A stretch of DNA of 64,000 bases from Betaproteobacteria bacterium. Lineage in GTDB: Bacteria > Pseudomonadota > Gammaproteobacteria > Burkholderiales > Casimicrobiaceae. The stretch is taken from assembly GCA_004293675.1 (NCBI GenBank), contig READ01000018.1, forward strand, positions 102,630 through 166,629. Direction: 5' to 3'. The notes beneath the pieces were generated by a model. The model did not search any database, was not told the origin of the DNA, and worked only from the letters and a program-made list of their open reading frames with translations. A program made the position numbers and the translations under genes. Below are positions 28,315-36,835 of this stretch, in pieces (positions within the stretch are counted from its first letter, which is position 1; each line of letters begins with the position of its first letter).

Positions 28315-30114
28315 TTAAGGGGGCGCTACGCGTTCGACCTCTTCCAGCGTCGTCAAACCCATCGCAATTTTGTGCGCGCCCGACGCCCGTAGCGGCTTCA
28401 TGCCATCGCGAAACGCCTGCGCCTTAATGTCATCAATACCCACGCCGGCAAGCACCAGTTTACGAAGTTCGGGCGTGAAGGTCATAATTTCGTACAAGCC
28501 AATTCGACCGCGAAATCCCGTCATGCGACATTCCAAGCAGCCCACGGCTTTGTAGGTGGTGGTGGGTTTAGTGGCACGATACGGCAGGGTGAGTGCGCTC
28601 CACGTTTCGTCGGGAATTTCATCGGCGGGCGCTTTGCACGCAGCACATAAGGTGCGCACTAAGCGCTGCGCCATTACGCCTAGCACGGTTGAATTCACCA
28701 TGTAGGGCGGCAAACCCAAGTCGACCAAACGCGCAACAGCCGTCGGTGCATCATTGGTGTGCAACGTGGAAAGAACCAAGTGGCCGGTAAGTGCGGCTTG
28801 CACTGCCATCTCTGCCGTCGGTAAATCACGAATCTCGCCAACCATGATGATGTCGGGATCTTGGCGCATCAGCGTGCGCACACCGCTTTCAAAATCAACA
28901 CCGATTTGAGCATGCACCTGCATTTGATTGAATGCGGGCTCGACCATTTCGATCGGATCTTCGATCGTGCACACGTTGACTTCGGGTGTTGCCAGAGACT
29001 TCAGCGTGGTGTAGAGCGTGGTTGTTTTTCCCGATCCGGTCGGGCCGGTGACCAACACGATGCCGTGCGGCCTTGATGTCATTGATTCCCAGCGCAGGCG
29101 GTCATCTTCGGTAAATCCCAAATCGCGCAGATCGCGCAGCAACACTTCAGGATCGAAAATGCGCATGACGATCTTTTCGCCGAACGCGGTGGGCATGGTA
29201 GCCACGCGAAGCTCGACCTCGGCACCTTCGGGCGAGGACGTTTTGATGCGACCGTCTTGCGGCCGTCGCTTTTCCACGATCTCCATTCGAGACAGTAATT
29301 TGATGCGACTGGTCATCGCAGTGAGCACCGCGGCGGGAATCTGATAGACCTGATGCAATACCCCGTCGATTCGAAAGCGCACAATGCCCGAATCACGACG
29401 TGGCTCCACATGAATATCACTGGCGCGCTGCTCAAATGCGTACTGCCACAACCAATCCACAATCCGAACAATGTGACGATCATTGGCGTCGGGCGTCGCA
29501 CCCGACACGCCCATTTGCACAAGCTGCTCAAAGGACGAGACCGCCGATTTGTCGTCGTTGGCTTTTTCCTGAGCACGGCGCACCGACTGCGCGAGTGAAA
29601 AGAATTCCGCTACGTAGCGCTTCACGTCGAGCGGGTTGGCAAACACCAACTCAACACGACGCCGCAGCAAATTTTGTAGCTCCGGAATCCATGAGCGAAC
29701 GAACGGCTCACTAGTAGCGACTGTCACGACATCTTGCGTCACGGCAATCGGCAAAATTCGATAGCGCTGCGCGTAGCTCGAACTCATCACCGAACCCACG
29801 GCCGAAAAATCAACTCGCAGCGGATCGATATGCATGTAGGGCACATCAATCCGCGCGGCGAACCACTCCGACAAGTTTTCTAATGAGAGCACACGCTTAG
29901 GCGGCTTTTCACTGCGCCACTTTTGCTCAGCAATCAGAATGAGTGGATGATCGTAGTTACGAAATTTCGCCGTTGAGCGCAGCGAATCAACGAGTGTTGC
30001 ATTCACCAAACCATCGTCGACCATTTCACGCAACATTCGATCGAGCGTGAGCGCAGCGTCTGCACTGAAGGCGGTGGAGGGAGCGGACATTTGGGGGGTA
30101 GAAACAACGGCCAT
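28315..30114 (-). CDS. GspE/PulE/PilB-type secretion or pilus assembly ATPase
   Basis: 599 residues. An N-terminal MshEN-like domain (about 20-170) is followed by the type II/IV ATPase core: Walker [13 protein letters not shown] near residue 357, the Asp box CTIEDPIEMVEP, Walker B MRQDPDIIMVGEIRD and the His box LTGHLVLSTLHTNDA. Four cysteines in LCAACKAP and GCLECRMTG form the zinc-binding insertion. It would power a type II secretion system or type IV pilus, but no other gsp or pil gene is adjacent, so its partners lie elsewhere. Confidence 0.93.
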   Translation of the reverse strand: MAVVSTPQMSAPSTAFSADAALTLDRMLREMVDDGLVNATLVDSLRSTAKFRNYDHPLILIAEQKWRSEKPPKRVLSLENLSEWFAARIDVPYMHIDPLRVDFSAVGSVMSSSYAQRYRILPIAVTQDVVTVATSEPFVRSWIPELQNLLRRRVELVFANPLDVKRYVAEFFSLAQSVRRAQEKANDDKSAVSSFEQLVQMGVSGATPDANDRHIVRIVDWLWQYAFEQRASDIHVEPRRDSGIVRFRIDGVLHQVYQIPAAVLTAMTSRIKLLSRMEIVEKRRPQDGRIKTSSPEGAEVELRVATMPTAFGEKIVMRIFDPEVLLRDLRDLGFTEDDRLRWESMTSRPHGIVLVTGPTGSGKTTTLYTTLKSLATPEVNVCTIEDPIEMVEPAFNQMQVHAQIGVDFESGVRTLMRQDPDIIMVGEIRDLPTAEMAVQAALTGHLVLSTLHTNDAPTAVARLVDLGLPPYMVNSTVLGVMAQRLVRTLCAACKAPADEIPDETWSALTLPYRATKPTTTYKAVGCLECRMTGFRGRIGLYEIMTFTPELRKLVLAGVGIDDIKAQAFRDGMKPLRASGAHKIAMGLTTLEEVERVAPP

Positions 30115-30167
30115 GGGCTATTTTGCTACAGCGCGCGGGCAATGGCGAGCCAATTTTTCCGTTCTTG

Positions 30168-30764
30168 CTACATCGCCAAGAGTCCGATCACCTCCATCCC
30201 GCCATCGCCTACGCGAATCACCACGCCCTCGCCCATTGACGGGGACACGCCGGTCATCGCCGTAATGTTGACTTGGTGCGTCACCAACAGCCACGTCTCG
30301 TGCTTCGGAATGCCCAGCAAACGATCTTTTACCGTTCGAGTTTGCGAGTCACGCAGCGAAAAATCATTGAAAAACGAATTGAGCGGTGGCCACGTGACAT
30401 ACGCGGGAACAATGTGCTTTGCGGTGTCCGCGCAGCGACACCACTGACTGCTCAGCGCCTGTGCAAAGCTCACTTTAGACGCACGCAGCGCCTCTCCCAT
30501 GCGCTTGGCCTGAAGCCCGCCCTCGCGCGAGAGATTTCGCTGCGTTTTGCAATCGCCGAGCTTGAAGTTAGGCGGGTCCCCGACACCGGCAACTGTTTGC
30601 GCGTGTCGCAGCAAAAGCGCCGCACCGCCCGCACGCAGCGTCGCCAAAAGTGCCTCGCGGTCGCGCTCAATCGCGCCGACAGCTGGCGCGGCTTGCGCGG
30701 AAACCTGCGCCCACGCCGACCACATCACGCCCCAAGTCAGTATCGCAATGATCGCGCGACGCAT
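30168..30764 (-). CDS. Secreted histidine phosphatase family protein
   Basis: 198 residues. An N-terminal signal peptide (MRRAIIAILTWGVMWSAWAQ) is followed by a phosphoglycerate-mutase-like domain: ALLLRHAQTVAG carries the RHxxT-type catalytic histidine, SSQWCRCADTA the second basic element, and LVTHQVNITAMTG the late catalytic histidine. The ATG at 30762-30764 was preferred over the longer open frame to 30992 because it yields the signal peptide and has AGGAA-type sequence upstream. Likely a periplasmic phosphatase of unknown substrate. Divergent from corA with a short shared upstream region. Confidence 0.88.
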   Translation of the reverse strand: MRRAIIAILTWGVMWSAWAQVSAQAAPAVGAIERDREALLATLRAGGAALLLRHAQTVAGVGDPPNFKLGDCKTQRNLSREGGLQAKRMGEALRASKVSFAQALSSQWCRCADTAKHIVPAYVTWPPLNSFFNDFSLRDSQTRTVKDRLLGIPKHETWLLVTHQVNITAMTGVSPSMGEGVVIRVGDGGMEVIGLLAM

Positions 30765-30818
30765 AATTCCTACTTCCTCTTTCGCTAGCGCCAGTTTCGG
30801 CGCGACATACAGATCGCC

Positions 30819-31796
30819 ATGCTCATCAATTGCGCCGCTTACGTCAATGGTGTTAACCAAGGCGACCTGGACATCGAAGCGATCAGCGATTTTCTCGACG
30901 CCAAACAGCCCGACGGCTCGTTCGTGTGGGTCGCCCTGCTCGAGCCCGATGCGCTGATGCTCGCCAAGATGCAAGAGGAATTCGGATTGCATGAGCTCGC
31001 TATCGAAGACACCAACCGAGGTTCGCAGCGCCCGAAGCTAGAGGAATACGGCAATACACTGTTTTTGATCGTACACACCATCGAGCGAAAGGGTGACGAA
31101 TTTATCGACGGTGAGCTCCACATTTACGCCGGCGAAAAATTTGTTCTGACCGTGAGGCACCGGGTCACCACCGATTTTCGAAAAGTGCGTACCGAACTTG
31201 AGCGTGAGCCCGCGTTTTTAGCGCAAGGGCCGGGCAGCGCTGTGCACGGGCTGCTTGACGAAGTCGTGGATCGATTTTTCCCGTTGCTGGCTGATTTGGA
31301 AGAGCGGCTCGATGAGCTCGAAGAAACCATCTTCGCCAGCACCACAGATCGTCGCGCGGCTGCGGAAAAGCTCTATGAGCTTAAGCGCGACACGATGTGT
31401 TTGCGTCGTGCGGTGACGCCGCTTGAAGAGATTTGCCAGCGTCTGGTCAGTCACAAACACATCATGATCCGAGACGATTTGCGGCCGTATTTTCGTGACG
31501 TGCTCGACCACGTCACCCGAATCGATGAATCGCTCGACAATCTGCGTGATATGGAAAACAGCGCCGCTCAGACCAATTTATCGCTCATCACGCTGCAAGA
31601 ATCCGAGATCACCAAGCGGCTCGCCGGGTGGGGTGCGATTTTTATGGTGCCCACGATTATTGGCTCGATCTACGGAATGAATTTCAAACACATGCCGGAG
31701 CTTGAGTGGGCATTTGGTTACCCATTTGCGCTTGCGCTGATGGCGGGTGGTAGCGTGGGGCTGTGGTGGTTCTTCCGGCGGATTCGTTGGGTGTGA
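30819..31796 (+). CDS. corA: CorA-family magnesium/cobalt transporter
   Basis: 325 residues. A large cytoplasmic alpha/beta and helical domain precedes two C-terminal transmembrane helices joined by a loop. The selectivity motif YGMNF is present, followed by a conserved loop (KHMPELEW) and the last helix (YPFALALMAGGSVGLWWFF). The long stalk helix region is LPLLADLEERLDELEETIF. CorA forms pentameric channels for Mg2+ and related ions. A repeat region follows the stop codon. Confidence 0.95.
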   Translation: MLINCAAYVNGVNQGDLDIEAISDFLDAKQPDGSFVWVALLEPDALMLAKMQEEFGLHELAIEDTNRGSQRPKLEEYGNTLFLIVHTIERKGDEFIDGELHIYAGEKFVLTVRHRVTTDFRKVRTELEREPAFLAQGPGSAVHGLLDEVVDRFFPLLADLEERLDELEETIFASTTDRRAAAEKLYELKRDTMCLRRAVTPLEEICQRLVSHKHIMIRDDLRPYFRDVLDHVTRIDESLDNLRDMENSAAQTNLSLITLQESEITKRLAGWGAIFMVPTIIGSIYGMNFKHMPELEWAFGYPFALALMAGGSVGLWWFFRRIRWV

Positions 31797-31840
31797 GCGC
31801 TGCAGTGCGAATCGCCTGACGCTGTCCACCCCGCTCCCCC

Positions 31841-32067
31841 GTTTGTGGTGGGCTTGTCGAACCGTATACCGCCCGACCCCAAACCTCCGTTCGTGGTGGG
31901 CTTGTCGAACCGCAAACCACCCGAACCCAAACACTCCGTTCGTGGTGAGCCTGTCGAACCATAACGGCATTAGAAGATCACCGCGTGCCAGCGCTTGAAT
32001 TGCGCATAAGAGCGGCGAGTCACCGCTCTTATGCCGTTCATGGTTCGACAAGCTCACCACGAACGGT
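31841..32067. repeat. Cluster of four 31-nt REP-like elements
   Basis: Three direct copies start at 31840, 31888 and 31937 (spacing 48-49 nt) and share the core TCGTGGTGGGCTTGTCGAAC or a close variant. A fourth copy at 32035-32065 is inverted. It differs by only two adjacent bases from the 31-nt element at 19002-19032. Each unit can fold on itself (CGTTCGTGGT / ACCATGAACG). They fill the gap between convergent corA and the LytTR regulator; no gene is present. Confidence 0.88.
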
Positions 32068-32102
32068 TGAGACTCACGCCCCAGCAACGCCTTATTCGCC
32101 CG

Positions 32103-32891
32103 CTACATTTGCTTAAACAAGTGCGAAAACGGCCGCGACACTTTAAGTTGTTCGGTGTGATTTCGAACTTTCACCGTAGCGTCGCCGCGGAAATCCCGAG
32201 TCACGCCGGCAATGGCAGCGACATTGACAATCGTGCCGCGATGAATTTGCCAAAACGTGTTCGGATCGAGTTCGTCAAGCAATTCGCGTAGCGGCTTCCG
32301 AATCAATGCCTCTTCGGTGGCCGTAACTACACGGGTGTACTTTTCGTCGGAATTGAAGAACAGTACGTCACTGATCGAAATCATTTTGAGCGTGTTGCCA
32401 AGCGAGGCTTTAATCCAGCGCATTGGCTCAACGCCACCGCCGCTCCCGCGCATCTCGCGCTTCAAGGTGGCAATCAACTGCGCCATGTTGTCGGGTAGGC
32501 TTGGCGCATCTCTATCGCCCTGCTCGATCTGGTCTTTCAATCGCGAAATGGTGGTGATGAGCCGATCCTCTTGAATCGGCTTGAGCACGTAATCCACTGC
32601 ACCCCGATCAAAGGCAGCCACAGCGTATTCGTGATACGCGGTGACAAAGACGATGTGCGTATCGGGCGACGAATCGGCGATATCGGTGGCGACTTCGAGC
32701 CCCGTCATTTCGGGCATTCGAATGTCTAGAAACGCAATGGTTGGCTTTAGCGATGCGATCAATTCGGCAGCCGACTTTCCATCGTCAGCTTCGCCCACAA
32801 TGGTCAGCTCAGGCCACAGTTTTTCAAGTTTCTTTTTCAGAAACTGGCGCAGCAGCGCTTCGTCTTCGGCCAATACCGCAGTTAACGTCAT
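32103..32891 (-). CDS. LytTR-family response regulator
   Basis: 262 residues. The receiver domain (1-120) has acidic residues AEDE, the phosphoacceptor D56 in IAFLDIRMPEMTG, threonine in FVTAYHEYA and lysine in YVLKPI. The C-terminal LytTR DNA-binding domain (about 158-262) includes ISDVLFFNSDEKYTRVVT and FWQIHRGTIVNVAAI. The ATG at 32889-32891 overlaps the kinase stop by four bases (ATGA); an ATG two codons upstream is an alternative. Cognate partner of the kinase encoded just before it. Confidence 0.93.
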   Translation of the reverse strand: MTLTAVLAEDEALLRQFLKKKLEKLWPELTIVGEADDGKSAAELIASLKPTIAFLDIRMPEMTGLEVATDIADSSPDTHIVFVTAYHEYAVAAFDRGAVDYVLKPIQEDRLITTISRLKDQIEQGDRDAPSLPDNMAQLIATLKREMRGSGGGVEPMRWIKASLGNTLKMISISDVLFFNSDEKYTRVVTATEEALIRKPLRELLDELDPNTFWQIHRGTIVNVAAIAGVTRDFRGDATVKVRNHTEQLKVSRPFSHLFKQM

Positions 32892-35194
32892 TCCCATTCA
32901 CTCACCCACTTTCCTTCGCTGTCCTTAAGCTGCCCGCAGATCACGATGACGATGTCGATTAACCACCAAATACCGAGTCCGCCCAAGGTCAGGAGCATAG
33001 CCAATCCCGTGCCGCTGCGCCCGACGTAGAAACGATGCGCTCCCAAGAAACCAAGTGGCAACACGAAACCCATCGCCAATGCGCGCGATTTGGGCGACGC
33101 CGACGGATCGCGGGGTCGCGACGGCACACGATTGCCAACGTAGGAGCGACGATCCTCGCCATCGAGTCGCACTACCCGGAGCCCACGGCCGTCGGTGAAA
33201 TCGCGGGTCACGATCCACACTAGATCCAAAATGACCCACATGATGAGTGGCAACAAAACGAGGGGTACCCCCCCTGATCCCACAGAGAGCACGCCGAGCA
33301 CGGTTTGAAGTGCACCGGTGCGACGATGTCCAACGTAAAAGCGATGTACTCCCAACCAACCCACGAACAGCGCAAGTAGCCCCACGGTGAGCACCGTGTA
33401 GCGCGATACACCCGCTGCACCGTCGTCAGTGGGGTAGTGCTCCGCTTGCTCGATAGTTTCGGGAACGACGGTCGGCACCCGCATCAGCGCACGCACACCG
33501 CTCGGCGCATTGGGCTCAACGATCAGCTGCCCCGCCGTTCCGTAGAGCATTTTCAGTCGCTCTCGGGTGTTGGCGAGCCCCACACCAGTGCCCTGTGTTT
33601 GAGCGCCACCGAGCCCCAATCCATCGTCAGCGACCAACACCTCAAGCACGTCGGGGCCGCCATGGTCACCGGGTAGTTTTCGCACGTTGATGGCAATCGT
33701 GCCCCCTTCTTTTTTGGGCTCTAGGCCATGTTTAATTGCGTTTTCAACCAGCGTAGCAATCATCGTGGGCGGAAGCGCCACACTGCCCAATTCGATCGGC
33801 ACGTTGATGACGTATTTCAGGCGATCACCCATTCGAATTTTTAGCAAGTCTAGGTAGGCGCGAACCACATCGATTTCACGCGCTAAGGTCGACGATGTGT
33901 CGCGCATTGAGGGCATTGCAGCACGCAAGTATGAGATCAATCGCTCGAGCATATTGCTTGCCTGAGGCGGATCAATCTCTTGCAATGCTTGGACGTGCGC
34001 TAAGGTGTTAAACAAAAAGTGTGGCTCGACCTGAGCGCGCATCAAGGTGAGTTTGGCCTCGGCCAGCTGACGCGCGTGGCTCTCGGTGCGCTCACGCGAT
34101 TCAGCAATGACCGCGCGCTGTTCGCCGCGGGCAGCACGACCGGCGAAGGCGCGCGCCACCAGCATGAAAACGAACAAAATAATGAGCGCCAGCGAGAGCG
34201 TGCCAGCGTAGAGGAGTTTCGTCACATCGCGACTGACCGTGGCAGATATCTCGGCGACACCCGGTTCGCCAGGAAACAAAATTGCGGCATCGGAGGCGCT
34301 AAATTTGGTGTTTGCAGACGCTGTGATCTGATGAGGTGCGACCGGTGCCACGGGAGGAACGGGAGGAACAGGCGGCATAGCCGCTGCGGGTTTCGCGGTG
34401 GTCGCAACGGTCGCTGACGATGCCACCACTTGCTTTGAAACGCCGTCGCTGTTGACCGTGACACGCGTCGGTTTGCCGTCCTCAACGCTGATGGTTGCCA
34501 CGGCTTTTTTGCCGTCGACTTCGGCGACGACTCGAGTGGTGGTTTTGCCGTTCTTGCCGCCTTCGCCCCTGCCCTCCATCGTGCGAAGTTGCCGCTCAAG
34601 CAGGTGCAAGCGACCGCTGATTTCACCGAGTTCGCCTGACAACCGTTCGATCTCTTCAGTGTCGTGCGAACGACCCGCAGCGACGTCGTTGGCAATCTTG
34701 CTGGCGGCTTTGCTCAGTGTTTCGGTTTTGCGCTTCGCCTCAGTTCGAAGCGTGGCGATTTCGATTCGAAGCTGGTCGACATCGCCGTCAAATTGATCAA
34801 CCAACGGCTTGGAGATTTCATGATTGAGCTCAGCAATGGTGGAATCTATTTCGGCCACCGTATCTTCGTCCGCAGCGAGGCTTCGCACCACTAGCAGTCC
34901 ACCGCGAGCGCGCTCCAACACTTCGCGTTGCAATGAAATTTTGAGCGCGTCTTTGCCAATGTCTGAGCGAATACGGTTGGCCAGCACCATGGTGTCGTAG
35001 GGCACCATCAGCGCGATGGACGCGACGATGATCAACAAACCCCCGAAGATCAAGCGCCACCAAGGTGTTGCGCCAAAGCCACGCCAGAGTCGCGCCCCGA
35101 ATGTTGGGCGGACGACGATGGGTGCCACCGCGGGCGGCGACGGCGGAAGCGGCGGCTGAGGGGGCAAACCAGAGGGGGGAAGCGAAGCGTTCAT
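32888..35194 (-). CDS. LytS-like sensor histidine kinase with two C-terminal TM2 domains
   Basis: 768 residues. Order: a Pro-rich cytoplasmic N-terminus (1-40), TM helix (about 46-66), a long extracytoplasmic region with coiled coil (80-210) and a Pro/Ala linker (268-290), TM helix (about 327-348), His_kinase with H392 in VEPHFLFNTLAHVQ, then HATPase with ENAIKHG (484-490), DDGLGLGG (523-530) and GTGVGLANTRERL. After the kinase come two TM2 domains, at about 599-665 and 704-756, each with G-x-x-G-x-HRFYVG. The start is the ATG at 35192-35194; a TTG 17 codons upstream is less likely. Translationally coupled to its LytTR regulator. Confidence 0.92.
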   Translation of the reverse strand: MNASLPPSGLPPQPPLPPSPPAVAPIVVRPTFGARLWRGFGATPWWRLIFGGLLIIVASIALMVPYDTMVLANRIRSDIGKDALKISLQREVLERARGGLLVVRSLAADEDTVAEIDSTIAELNHEISKPLVDQFDGDVDQLRIEIATLRTEAKRKTETLSKAASKIANDVAAGRSHDTEEIERLSGELGEISGRLHLLERQLRTMEGRGEGGKNGKTTTRVVAEVDGKKAVATISVEDGKPTRVTVNSDGVSKQVVASSATVATTAKPAAAMPPVPPVPPVAPVAPHQITASANTKFSASDAAILFPGEPGVAEISATVSRDVTKLLYAGTLSLALIILFVFMLVARAFAGRAARGEQRAVIAESRERTESHARQLAEAKLTLMRAQVEPHFLFNTLAHVQALQEIDPPQASNMLERLISYLRAAMPSMRDTSSTLAREIDVVRAYLDLLKIRMGDRLKYVINVPIELGSVALPPTMIATLVENAIKHGLEPKKEGGTIAINVRKLPGDHGGPDVLEVLVADDGLGLGGAQTQGTGVGLANTRERLKMLYGTAGQLIVEPNAPSGVRALMRVPTVVPETIEQAEHYPTDDGAAGVSRYTVLTVGLLALFVGWLGVHRFYVGHRRTGALQTVLGVLSVGSGGVPLVLLPLIMWVILDLVWIVTRDFTDGRGLRVVRLDGEDRRSYVGNRVPSRPRDPSASPKSRALAMGFVLPLGFLGAHRFYVGRSGTGLAMLLTLGGLGIWWLIDIVIVICGQLKDSEGKWVSEWE

Positions 35195-35563
35195 GGGGAA
35201 GCAATTCTGAGGACTGCTCGCAGTATCTACCGGGGCCGCTGGCAAGGCGACTGCCGGGCGATGAGTCGCGGGATTGGCGGATCATTTGCGGGGCGAGCGA
35301 CGATGATTTGCGTTGCCGACGCAGCAGTCGCGGGATTTGACACGCAAACGATGCAATACATCAATACAATATTAACTTATTACATCAATGCCAATTGAAT
35401 CAAGGGAAAAGTTCAATATTTGCAATTTTTTGAAAAGTAGTTTTTATTCAATATTGTTCATATTTTGTAAGGCGTTAGACCACATAGCCAATAGTCCAGC
35501 AGTGCCCCACGCTCAACGTTACCGCACGCGCCGGGAAATGAGCTCAGGCGCAACAATTGAGGC
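35195..35563. promoter_or_regulatory. Divergent upstream region of the kinase and monooxygenase genes
   Basis: No gene. The part 35345-35475 is strongly AT-rich, with runs such as AATACAATATTAACTTATTA, and must hold promoters for one or both divergent genes. The segment GTTCATATTTTGTAAGGCG (35456-35474) resembles sequence at 12847-12862 and 47026-47044. I see no fully convincing -35/-10 pair. Confidence 0.5.
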
Positions 35564-36835
35564 ATGACACATCACCACTCAATTGCCATTGCGGGTGCCG
35601 GCATCGGCGGACTCACCGCCGCCATCGCACTGGCCGACGGCGGCCATAGCGTCACGGTGTTTGAAGCCGTTCGTGAAATCAAACCGCTGGGCGTTGGCAT
35701 CAACGTGTTGCCGCATGCCGTGGCGGTACTCACCGAACTGGGTCTGGGCGGCACACTATCAACTCTGGGCGTTGCGACCGAAGCGCTGTTGTTCACCAAT
35801 CGATTCGGGCAAACGATTTACCGCGACGCCCGCGGCATCGCTGGCGGCTATTCGCATCCGCAGCACTCGATTCATCGCGGCGCGCTGCACATGGCGCTTT
35901 TGGCTGCGGCTGCAGAGCGCGGCACGGCGATTCAAATTCACATCGATTCACGAGTCGATGGATTTAGCAATACGGCAGACGGCGTTGCGCTGCAAGTCAA
36001 GGGCGCGTCCGAGCGCACCGCGACCGCCGACGTCTTCATCGCCGCCGATGGCATTCACTCCGCCAGCCGTGCGCAGTGCTATCCAAACGAGGGCTCGCCG
36101 AAGTGGAACGGCATGATGATGTGGCGCGGCACAACGTTAGCGCGAGCGTTTTTAGGCGGACGAACGATGGTGCAAGCGGGCAATAAGTTCGCAAAATTTG
36201 TCGCCTATCCGATTGAGCCAATTGATACGAAAACGGGGCTGCAGCTCATCAACTGGATTTGCGACATTCGTGTCGAAAACGGCATTGGCGGTACGCTCAC
36301 CGCACCCATTCGTGAAAGCTGGAGCACCGCCGGTCACAGCGCCGATCTACTGCCGAGGTTTGGAGATTGGGTGCTCGATTGGCAGGACGGCGCGGTGCCT
36401 GTTCGTAACATCATCAACAACGCAGCGCAGATTTTTCAATGGCCCATGGTCGATCGCGATCCGCTGCCACGTTGGACACACGGCCGCATGACGCTCTTGG
36501 GCGACGCAGCACACCCGATGTATCCGATCGGCAGCAACGGCGCAACACAGTCGATCTTGGACGCGAAAGCGCTGGCTGACGCGCTGTCGCAGCACGACGA
36601 CGTAAACATCGCGCTTCAAAGCTATGAAGCCTTGCGCCGACCGATGACCGCAGAAATAGTGCAGCTCAATCGTGGCGAGGGTCTCGACATCATTCTGGAC
36701 ATGGTCGACGAGCGCGCGCCAAACGGATTTGCCGCCTTAGCAGATGTGATTGACCCAACCGCTATTGAATCCGTGGTCACTCGCTACAAGCGTGCGGCGG
36801 GGCATCGTGCGACCCCGCTCACTCGAACACCTTGA
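35564..36835 (+). CDS. FAD-dependent monooxygenase (aromatic hydroxylase type)
   Basis: 423 residues of the class A flavoprotein monooxygenase fold. The FAD-binding motif IAIAGAGIGGLTAAIALA is at the N-terminus, the NADPH/FAD DG motif is FIAADGIHSASR near residue 165, and the GD motif is LLGDAAHPMYPIGSNGATQ near residue 320. Such enzymes hydroxylate aromatic substrates; the sequence style is like salicylate hydroxylase or PhzS, but the substrate is not deducible. Its stop overlaps the next gene's ATG. Confidence 0.92.
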   Translation: MTHHHSIAIAGAGIGGLTAAIALADGGHSVTVFEAVREIKPLGVGINVLPHAVAVLTELGLGGTLSTLGVATEALLFTNRFGQTIYRDARGIAGGYSHPQHSIHRGALHMALLAAAAERGTAIQIHIDSRVDGFSNTADGVALQVKGASERTATADVFIAADGIHSASRAQCYPNEGSPKWNGMMMWRGTTLARAFLGGRTMVQAGNKFAKFVAYPIEPIDTKTGLQLINWICDIRVENGIGGTLTAPIRESWSTAGHSADLLPRFGDWVLDWQDGAVPVRNIINNAAQIFQWPMVDRDPLPRWTHGRMTLLGDAAHPMYPIGSNGATQSILDAKALADALSQHDDVNIALQSYEALRRPMTAEIVQLNRGEGLDIILDMVDERAPNGFAALADVIDPTAIESVVTRYKRAAGHRATPLTRTP

